A stretch of DNA of 64,000 nucleotides from Cerioporus squamosus (lineage: Eukaryota; Basidiomycota; Agaricomycetes; Polyporales; Polyporaceae), in contig JABYQS010000177.1 of assembly GCA_022592435.1 (NCBI GenBank), positions 1 through 64,000 of the forward strand, read 5' to 3'. Position numbers and translations under genes: made by a program. Positions 53,901 to 64,000 of this stretch are shown here, piece after piece (positions within the stretch are counted from its first letter, which is position 1; each line of letters opens with the position of its first letter). The notes under the pieces are model-generated. The model made no database searches, was not told the DNA's origin, and saw only the letters and a list, made by a program, of their open reading frames with translations.

Positions 53901-56900
53901 TCCGACGAGCCCTACAGTGCTTGTCAGTCGTGAGAAACCGAACGTGCATGGACTGAAGGTGCACCTTCTAGCGGCCTTAGCTTCCTTCTCTTCTGCGGTG
54001 GTCTCGATCTTCTCTTCATAGAAGAGGTAGTCGCCTCGCATGCGGCTCTGCGACCTTCAACAGGAGCGGAGCCCGTCGGTGAGAAAATGCGGTCAGAAAA
54101 TTCTGAGATTACTCACCAACGTCGTCCGTCTGTCCACCTCTCCAGCCCACCTACTCAAAGACACGCACGATGAGGCGTGGGTGGATGCGCCGCATACCAA
54201 GCCCGACGGATGTGCTCACCTTGTTTGTGTTCGGCTTCTTCCCACACGAAGACGTTTCCCGAGGCGAGCTGCTCGCGTTCGCTCGCGGTGAGACGCCGCG
54301 TAATGAGCGGCAAAATGCCTTGTCGGACGGCTTCAAAGACGACGTGAGCGTCCCTGGCGTCTCGGAGATCTGAGTCGAAGGGGAAATTTGAGTGTCAAGC
54401 GTGACGATCGGCTACATCGAAGGACGTACGGAGAGCAGGATGAGTAGCATGACCGAGATTGTCGACGGGGCGAGCAGCGAAAGGGGAAGACATGGCGCTA
54501 GCTGGGAGAGGCGAGTGGTACCCAAAACTCCACCGTAGCCGCAACTTTATAGGGCACGGGGAATCCGAAGTTGGCCTTTCCACAGGAACCGAATCGGGCA
54601 GGTCGCTCGAAACGGCGGAGCCCAGGTTCTCGGAAGCCAGGAAGCTCGATATGGCTAATGGACAAGAATGAGAAGGAGATCGAATTGAATTGATAAGTAG
54701 ATTTGACGCACGAACGGTTGTGCAAGGACAGGAACAAGCTACTTGCGGCTTCACTGGAATCTCTGCACTCGCGTTTATATGGCGAACGCGAGCCCTATGA
54801 CGTTTGGCGTCCATCTGTCGGACCTGCACATGAGACATGAGCGTGACGTGTCCGTCGCTAGTCTATCAGATTGGGTGAGGGACATAGTGAGGGTCTTCGG
54901 AGGACATACCGCCGTTGGAATGTTACGATTTCAATTGGCGTCGTAACCTTAATTCTGGGACACCTGCATTTTCCCATGCTCCTACTGGTCGACATGCTAT
55001 CTGATTTTCGCATGGCGCGTTTGTTAACGCAACACTGCTATTACGTCCTGCGTAGGGACATCTTCGGGAGCCGGGATTTCTCCATAAGAACTTCGAGCGG
55101 GGGAAAAAGAGGTTAGATATGGTCGTGGCGGCTGGATTGCATCGCCCGGTCAGCGCATCGCCAAGCGTATAGATCGCGTAGAAGACTCACGAAGGCTATC
55201 AATGAAGCGGTATCTGTGAGTGAAAGGGGGACCGCTGGCTTGGGATGTCCACGCTGCGCCTGCTTGCATCACGATGGTACACAACCGGGCCGCCTGTGGT
55301 TTTCTTGGACTGAATAGCATTCAGTGAAGCCGATGCCGTTCAATAACCGCAACATACCTTGTGCTCTGTGTCTCCTGGCGTCACTTCCATATGTCAGCTA
55401 CAGCATGGCGGCGACGTAGGGATGGGAGTCTATGTCGTAGCCATGAGCGCTACCATGTGCCGTAGTGGGATGCGAGCGCCGCTACTGTGAAGAGCATGTG
55501 GTTGGCAGTAGCAGACAGCGAGCTTCGGCCGCAAGAAGCATCCTGAAAACTAACAATGAGCGCGCGGACGTGTCAGAGACGACGTACGAGAGTCAATGAA
55601 TTGATTCTCCGTGGATGTCGATAGCGAGGCGTGACACAAAGCTATGTCTATCTATCCCGATAACGAGTACACTCCTTTTAGGCGCAATTCAATGCACCCT
55701 TAAAGATGAGTCACATCCAATATACGTCGACGAAGGAGGTAATGTTGACGCCCGCTGCTACACCGTCTACCTCACGGAAGCGGTCTCACGGGAGAGTGAA
55801 GGGTCGAACTTCTGAGCACAACATAGTGCAGGCAGGTCGCAGACAACACATCAAAAGACGGTCAATCGGGTGTCAAGGCGAAGCCAGGGAGCTCCTCGCC
55901 CTCGATAGGCTCAGTGCGGTCTGCCTAACAACCTGAGCGGCCCCCAGAAGGCGCGCGCAGGTCAGAGGCAGCGGTGACAACCGTGCACGCAGGGGGCCGA
56001 GATAGGCGGGAAAGTCTCCGGACGAGACAGTGTATGGGAGTGCTCACCCGATCTAGTCCATGACGTCTGTTGACGTCGATGCGTGCTTCGGAGGGTTTGG
56101 TCACTGAACACCAGACCTAAGCGACAGTAAGGTTGACAGGAGAATTCCGACAGAAGCAAGTCAGTTCATGTCCGCACTTGAAGAGCTCGGATGGACGGCA
56201 CGGAATCACATACCTGCGACCGCTAGGAAAGTCCCGTGTGGAGAAGCAGTTGGACGACTTGATCACAGGTGTAGAGAGGGCGATGCATGCGGAGAACCAA
56301 GAGGTTCAGACACAGGAGCGGATGGCGCTGGAACGGACGGGGCATTCAGGGTAGGGATGGCATACCGGGTACGAGAGGTGCGGCGTCGACAGGAGGGCGT
56401 ACCAGTCGGCGAGGATACCGGAGCGCGAGCGAGGGCACATAGGCTGCGCCGGAAGCAAACGTCTCCTGAGAAAATTTGGGGAAGGATAGTCAGCTGTACC
56501 TTTAGGTTGAAGCTCAGGCGAGGTCGCGACAGTGCGCGCCGGCTGATCTATTCAGACCGGCGCATCCAAGAACCCCCCGCGGACACACCGGAGTTCAGGA
56601 ACGGTTCAGCGACCGACAGCTTGAGCGAATGACGGAGCAGAGACTGTGCGCGTTATGGTCAAATTGAGAGTGGCGTCATGACCGGAGGCAAACTGGCTGC
56701 AGATCGACTCACCTCGTGGCTCTCCAGGATGCGCTCCTTGAACACGCGACCCTGTGCATGGCTATTAGCCCATCACCGGCCGCATAGTGGTTCGCACGAG
56801 AGGACACTGATGAGAGAGCCTCCGCAGCCCAGATGGTCTTGAACGGTCTCAGTATGGAGGCGTGCCGCACTATTGAGTTGCATGCGGGCGGTCCGCCGTC

Positions 56901-59900
56901 GTAAGAGAAGGTTACCGACGCTGAGGCTAGGCTGACAGCGGTTCGTGCGGATGGAAACGCGACGGGACCCGCAACGAAGGCTAAGGTAGCATACTCGAGG
57001 CAGCTCTCGCCCGCCCAGCTATGCCGGCCGGCTGAGATGACGAGTCAGCTGGCGGAAGGGGTTCAGGACGTCGCCGCACGTACCGCTTTATGGCAACTGG
57101 ACCGTGCGCTCGATGATCATCTCGTGACGAGACCGATAAGGCGAACTCGCCACAGTGCAGGTCAGGATGTAATATTAGAGACCATCTTCCCATGTCTCTT
57201 GCAGAACCTCGCCGTCGTCCAATCAAACCAGCGGTTCACTGCGCCTTCCGGTTCGTCCGACTTCATCGGCGCATCCCTGAGGAGATAGCGTCGCGCCGAG
57301 AGTGGTCAAGAAGGCCAAGAGACGTAGCTCATGCAACCAAGAAGTCGCTGAGCTTGGCTCCTCTTGAGCATGCTATTCAGAGCTGTACATAGCGTGTGAG
57401 CGTGCGCTTTGAGACGCGACGTGAAGCGAAAGTGCGTTACGTGGGCCAGCATAGTATGGGAATCCGTAGTAAACGAGTGAATAGAGTGATTGGTCGATGA
57501 CTGGGCGGTACAGGTCAGTAAGGGTTGAATGAAAGGGGCTGAGTTGCTCACAAATTTGGACGCATGTAGGTTCTCACGACCGCGCCGCTGCTGACCGAGC
57601 GCACAGCTTGCTCGGGAGCCAATAGACATAGCGTGCGCATGCACAGGTCAGTGCAGGTCAATTGAAAGCCAAGGAGCCGTTGTCGTATGGCGGGAAACGG
57701 AGAGGTCAGAATATAACGTTCCAACAGGCGCGGTCGCCGCTCGTCGCGTGGCGACATAGCGGTAGGACGGACGTGATATCCTCACACAATATTCTCGCGC
57801 CCTGGTTGCTGTCATACTACCTCGAGCCGGACGCAATCCTGACTCTCCAGGATATCTACCGACGTCAGGTCACCGTCAGCCCTCTCATCCTTGGCAGGCG
57901 TGGGTGAGAAGAAGACAAAGCAGTCAGCGCTGAGCTAGCTCATGTAGGGCCGGTTCCTGAGAGCGAAGCGGCCTTGTTCCCTGAGCCCAGCGTGAGTTAG
58001 AGTGAGCTTTCACCGTAAAGCGCAGACTTTACTCATAACCGCCGTGGGGTGGGAGGAACTGCGCAGACGCTCTCAAGCTCGTGGCTTTGCTTGGAAGTGT
58101 TTACCTCCGAGCAAGCGCCTCGGCCGCAGTGCAGCTCGGGCATCCCGCCGTCGGCCGCATACCCCTGGCTGCGCCGTCCCTCCTCGCAGTACTGAGGATT
58201 GGGCTCTCAATCCCCCCGCGGCTCGCGTACGTGTATCATGACCATCTACGACCGCGCCGACCCGAGCTATCGAACAACTGGCTGGTCACCCTGAGAAGAC
58301 GGCACATCAAGACCTTCGTAACTCGTTCCGGGTGAGTCGCAGACCGCCCTCGTGAAGAGAACCACTCCAGAGGCTGGCCGCCTCCAGGCTGATCGATGGG
58401 CAGATGCATACCAGTGCGCGAACGCTGCGCTGCGCACTTTGCGCACTCAGTGTCTCGCTCGCACCTTGGCAGCCTCATGAGCGGAGTCCAGACCCGACGA
58501 CACAGACGGGTATAATGGTGAAGGATTGACGTAAAAACATCGCGACTACTAGATCGACCAGTCCCGATCCAGAATCGATCCTGCGTCGCCACCATCAACC
58601 CGCCGATCTCTGAATACGGACTGTTCTGTGCGCCTGCGTTGCGACGACGGGTCCTACAGTCACGAACCTCGGACTAGACAGACCCCCTTGACTGTAGCAC
58701 CCGTGAGTTGCATTACGCCATGGTCACCGCGTCCCATGTGCCTATTTCTACCAGATCGGCGCGCGTACCTTTGCCTCAGAGACGCTGCGGCCGCTGGCTC
58801 TGAGTGATGATGATGACTGGGCACATCATCTCAATGTACCCATGTGCTCTTGGGCTCGTTCCCCGAAGCTCGGCTGGCTGCGCTGCGTCGATAAACGTTG
58901 GACCATCACGAATGGAACACGTTCATATACACACGCAGCCAACGCTCTTTCCCATACACAGAGGGCGCAGGCCGATGACGCGGCAAACGTGAAGGCCAAA
59001 CGTGTCGCTCCGAGCCGCGACGCGCCCCCGCGAGCACATACAGCTTCAACTATATTCGCAAGAAAAACTCACCTTCTGACGTCGTAGGGTGCAACGATCA
59101 TGGCTCGTCCCTTCCCGCACATACGTGGTTCAGCGCTTCGCCGCGACAGCTTGCCTTTTTTTTCGTCACTAGCCTTTCGACGAGTAAGCGAAACCTCGTT
59201 TCTACTGTCGGCGTGTATCTGAGTTGTTCTCTTGCAGACGTGAAGATCGTCCGAGTTCGGAGACCAAGGTATTCCGTATACCGACATCAGAGGAGGAGGA
59301 CAAGATGCAATAGACGCTCGCACGCCTCGTGTTCTCAAACCTCCATGATCTGGCGCGAGCGACGACTGCCGACCGGCTCGTTCTGCAGGGAAACCTACTT
59401 TTTAATGTGAGTACCGCAAGTATTGGCATGCTGAGAACTGCCGCTGAGCCACAATCTGGAGCTAGGAGAGTCAGGACCCATGCCACGTCACCGCCGTAGC
59501 CGACAGCCTTCAACTCGACACGACACTCGGGCTTGGATGTCATGCTATATAAGCCTGGGTTTTTTTAGTTTCTGGCTGCGCGACTCCGGAATAACTAACA
59601 CAGTAAAAGCAGACAAACGAGTTATTCACCGCGTTCCCAGTCTACTCTACCGCGGACGCGACGCCTTTCCCCAAGCTCAATCTTCACGTCTGGCAAAGGT
59701 GCGCTTTGTAGTGGTGCGCATCTCCGACTACTGCACATACACCTCGCTGGAGAGGCCCGAGTTGGGGCGCCAAGCAGTATGAAAGCGTCGAAGCTACCGT
59801 TCTCGAACTTCTCCAGCCGAGAGATATTTTGTGCTGCGAGGCGTAGCTTGCACTGAGCTCCTCTAGGCGTGCTTGTCAAAAAGGCTGGCAGCGACTGAAG

Positions 59901-62900
59901 GAGGACGGGCATTGAATAGGTCGCAGGTCGAGCATGAAACGCTGCGATCTGTTAGCAGGACTGCGATCGGCGTGCTTCGCGCTGGGCCGCCCGCGCCGGC
60001 GTATATGAACGTGCCGGAGTCGCATATCAGGGCTCGCAGGTTCTCCCGTAGCACGAGAGAAACTGAGCGCTGCGATGCGTGCACCACTGGTGACAAGTGC
60101 GCATATGAGATGATCTCGGACCTCGGCGTCGTACCTTCTAAGATCAATTCACTTGTTACACGATGATGAATCCTCAGACGACTCAAGGCTTGCGCCCGCA
60201 TGTCGCGGTCTGGTATGTGCGGAATGATGCTGTTAAATATCGTGTTGTACGCGCATCATACCGGACTATGTCAGAGCTTACGAAGATATGGTATTGGAAA
60301 GCCCTCCCGCTCCCCGCGCGCAAGCCTCGCGCCCTCATCCCGCGACCGCCGTCCACTCCACAGGGCTACAGTACTCGACGCTATGCCAGCACAACAGTAT
60401 GGACTCATACTAGACCAGGACCAGTCCATTTCTGTCTCCGCGGACAGAAATATATCTCGGACGGTCGATGATCGTTCCTCGGAGCCCAATACCGCTCGAT
60501 CTCGCCCCACTCCCACCTCGCGAACGCAATCGCCTCCTCGTCCAGGCGGTGCAAGACGAACTCCTCGACGTCTTCCTCACCGAGCTTGGCATACTGAGCG
60601 TACACCGCGTCGACCACCGACGGCGGCGCACGAAACTTCCCCAAGGTGCCGCATGTGCCGTGCATCGGCTGGACAGCCAGACGGCGGATTGGGCGGCACA
60701 TACGTGTGCGGGCGCGGATGAGAGAGCGTATGGCGCTGAGCCAGAATGGGTGCGAGTCGATTATGTTCGGCCTGGATCCGCCGCCGCACGGCATCGCGAT
60801 CGTCAGGGAGTGCAGGGCGGGGCACAGGATGGACTGGGACACCGGGACGGTGCCGTCGCCCTGGCTGAGCGCATCACAAACATATATCAGAGAGTCCGCG
60901 CTGCTGCCGGGCTGGTGAGCCCTGCTATCGATGAAGATCATGAACTCGAGGGTGGTAAGACAGACCGTCTCTCGGATAATCTGCGCGAGCGTGCTGCCAG
61001 GAAGGTCTGGGCGCAGGTGAAGGGATGAGATTTGGGAGAGCGGAAGCATGGTGGGCAGCTGAGCGAGCCAGGGCGTGAAGTGGTCTCCGGGGACATTCCG
61101 GCGTGAAGTCATGAACGCCCTCAGCCATAAACCCGACGAAGGGCCCTCCGCGACGAACTCCATTTCCGAGCCAGCGGTGACGAGCGTCAGCCGGTTGGAG
61201 TTCTCTGTAGCACGGAGACGGGGGAGGACGGAGTCGGCGACCAAGCTGGGACTTGACGAGTGGCAGGCCAGGTAGATGCGGCAGCTTGGCGGGACAACTA
61301 GCTGACAGAGGAGCACGAGGGAGCGCGAAAGGCTCGGCATCGCTACTAACGCCATAATCTTCAGACGCGGGAGCGATACCGGTGCACCCTCGTGACGGTC
61401 TCCATTACCCACCGGATCCTTGTTGTGCCAGTGAGACAGGTGGAGAACTTGGAGCGCAGGAGTGTTAGCGAGGAACGAGAGGATCGTTGGCCAGCGGATG
61501 TCGTATTTCCACCGGAAGGTAAGAGAGAGGTGAGTGAGAAAGGGAAGAGAGTCGGCAGGGAGCCAGGTCGCGACAGGAGCGATCGCGAGGGCGCGCAGGC
61601 TAGGGAGTTCGGCCTGGGAGATGGGTGTGCGGACGACGGCGACAGGATCATCATGGGCCCCGGAGGTAGGGTCCGGACTGTGAGTCAATGTCAAACATTC
61701 GAGATTGGGATAATGAAGGGTTAGAAGCCGTTGATTCACGCGGTCATACAATGTATCGTTCGGATACACGATGTCTAGCCTGCGTAGGCGGTGTGCATAC
61801 GGAGCAGTGGAGAATAGCCTCCGGGTAGAGGATGTTTGGAAGTTGCAGAAGAGCGAAAGAGGGCTGGGATCTGAGCGCCGGGCGAACTCCTGAAGCTGAT
61901 CTATGTTGCGACAATCGATCCTCTGCCACAGGATGGTGCACGCTAGCGCGGTGCTGCGCCATCGACGACAGACATGGGTGAGCCAGAGCAACGGGCGTGT
62001 GTTCACACCTGAGCGTGACGATGGGAGTTCAAGGACAGTTGGCGGCCACGGTAGCAACGAGTGTTTGAAGACTTCGAGAAGGAGTTCGTCTGGAAGCATG
62101 TTCGGGGGCGCTCTGTCGTTCACCTCTTCGCATATGGTTGTCCTGAACTGATTGATGGCCTCGATTGAGGCATGCAGCTGATGCGTAGAAGTCAGCTTCA
62201 TCCATGCTGGATGCATGATGCGAGACTGACGGACGAGAGACTGAGAGTGATGAGTTCAAAAGCCTGGAAAGAGAACAGATATTGACCAGTCGCACCTCAT
62301 GCTTTGCCGACATGCACTGAATGCAAGCTGGAGCTGGTCGAGCACGTCCGCGAAGTAGTCGTTGGAGTCCATGATTGTATGTCGCAGAAAGGCTGGTAGT
62401 TGAAAATGAGAAGTCGGAAGGCCGACGAGGGGTCGAGATCTGATTCGCCTAGACAAGTGGCAACATGCGCTGAAAGGTCGAGATGGTTCATGTCCAAGTC
62501 GCGTCGTGGGCCGCCTCCACGAACACGTAGCTCAGTGTGTTACGTAACCCGCACCCGAGGCAGTGCACTGCCAAGTCGCAGGTACGGAAGACTGCTGCAA
62601 GTTACGAGGCTGAGTCACGAGTGCACACTTCAAGAGCATCCTTGAAGCCACTTGCTGTGCCGCTATTTTCTTACCTAGGTCTGCCAACGACATGGTTCGC
62701 ACGGGGATGTACCGGAGTCGCATCTAATCGGACTCGCAGGTTCTCCCGTTGCACGAGAGGAAAGTTCGAGCGCTGCAATGCGCGGTCGTACCTTCTTACA
62801 GCTGGCGTCAAAACCAATGCCCGACGTTCCGATGCGCAGTTTGAACTCCGAACGCACGAAAGAAATCGAAAAATTCAGAAAATTCAACAGCCCTGCTTTG

Positions 62901-64000
62901 ACTCCTCCGTTTCGCCTCATTCGACTTCGGGGTGCACTCATCTACGCACCAGCATAGTTTCTTGTACCTCTACTCTGGATATATCCGGGGAATGGAGGTG
63001 GCCAAGAGCAACCAAAACCCCACGTCTACGGGCGCTACACGCGAGTGCGGCTGTGCGACGTCCAAGCGCCCGCAGACGTGGTCTCTTGGTCCGACATACT
63101 CGAGCTCAAACGACCTCTGAGACCAGCGTACGACCGTCAAACCTTCGTGCAAGAAGAGTATAGGGTGCTTTTATTGTTTTTTTCTTAGTTTTGGGCTTGT
63201 ACGGCCTACGGGGAAATCTCTGAATTTTGGGCATTTTCTGGCGCGACATGCGCGCTTTCGCGTGTCGGGCATTGGTTTTGACGCCAGCTGTAAGAATCAA
63301 TTCATTTGTTGCACGTTCATAGATCCTTCCGTGACGAACTCAAAAGCTTACGCCCGCATGTCGCGGGGCTGGTATATGCGGAAGACGCTGTCAGATACTT
63401 ACCGTGCTGAACTCACAATAAGTATATCGGACTATGTCAGAGCTGACGAAGACATGGTCCTGGCGAACCCCCCCCCCCCCCCCCCCCCTCCGCGCGTGCA
63501 AGACTCGCACGCTTTAGTCCCGGACGAGTGTCGAGACTGTTTTCCGCTCCACAGGGCTGCACTGGCAGTACTAGTACTCGACGCTAGCACCAGCACAACG
63601 ATACGGACGGGGGATTCGACTAGGCTTTTCTGCGGGGACAGAAGAAGATCTTCGGCGGTCGATCATGCTCGCTAAGAGCCCAATACCGTTCGATCTCTCC
63701 CCAGTCCCATGTCGAGAAAGCGATCGCCTCCTTGCCGGGGTCGTACAGGACAAAGTCCTCGACGTCTTCCTCCTCACCGAGCGAAACGTACTGGGCGTAT
63801 ACCGCGTCGACCACGGACGCTGGCGCATGGAACGTTCCTAGGGCGCCGCAGTCGCTGCGCAGCGGCTGCACAGCGAGCCGACGGATCGGGCGGCCTATAC
63901 GTGTGCGGGCGCGGATAAGGGAGCGTATGGCGCTCAGCCAGAAGGGGTGCGAGTCGATGATGTTCGGTCTAGATCCGCCGCCGCACGGCATCGCAATCGT

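Overview
This window reads as nuclear DNA of a filamentous basidiomycete, most likely an Agaricomycete. Coding sequence is split by many short GT-AG introns, mostly 50-75 bp. The gene content is typical of that group: arrays of F-box/leucine-rich paralogues, HET and BTB genes, an opsin-related HSP30-type membrane protein, a Gti1/Pac2 regulator, an oligopeptide transporter and a Plavaka-type DNA transposon. Species cannot be fixed from the sequence alone.

Layout. 0.5-2.8 kb: a methyltransferase-like gene with one unusually long, internally duplicated intron. 3.4-10.7 kb: decayed BTB and HET genes, one pair on each strand, plus a relic of a third BTB 5' end. 11.3-12.5 kb: an opsin-related seven-helix protein without the retinal lysine. 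12.8-26.6 kb: four F-box/LRR paralogues and one relic, interleaved with a stress/LEA-like repeat protein. A tandem segmental duplication copied the 3' end of that LEA-like gene together with an F-box gene. 27.4-28.4 kb: a further F-box-like gene. 28.6 kb: an initiator tRNA-Met with an 11-nt intron. 28.9-31.8 kb (minus): an OPT-family oligopeptide transporter. 33.7-35.1 kb: a probable HAPSTR1/C16orf72-like protein. 36.4-37.5 kb: an unrecognised gene. 38.2-42.2 kb: the mismatch-repair gene PMS1, preceded by three MluI cell-cycle boxes. 43.2-45.2 kb: a non-autonomous CACTA-like element. 46.9-52.7 kb: an apparently complete CACTA/Plavaka transposon with an intact six-exon transposase, a divergent accessory gene, imperfect terminal repeats and a GTG target duplication. 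53.2-54.5 kb (minus): a Gti1/Pac2 (WOPR) regulator. 54.5-60.4 kb: nearly 6 kb with no gene I can support. 60.4-62.2 kb (minus): a large F-box gene. 62.8-63.3 kb: a TA-flanked MITE, whose empty site survives in the paralogous flank near 60.14 kb. 63.6 kb to the edge: the 3' end of a second copy of that F-box gene.

Conserved housekeeping genes (PMS1, OPT, tRNA, Gti1/Pac2) are separated by lineage-specific, rapidly duplicating families (F-box, BTB, HET) and DNA transposons. Single-base frame breaks occur in otherwise well-conserved genes (HET, OPT, PMS1, and perhaps a small gene at 17.3 kb). They could be real lesions or consensus errors, and I flag each one. All exon boundaries are inferred by hand from splice signals, reading-phase agreement and paralogue comparison; no database search was run.
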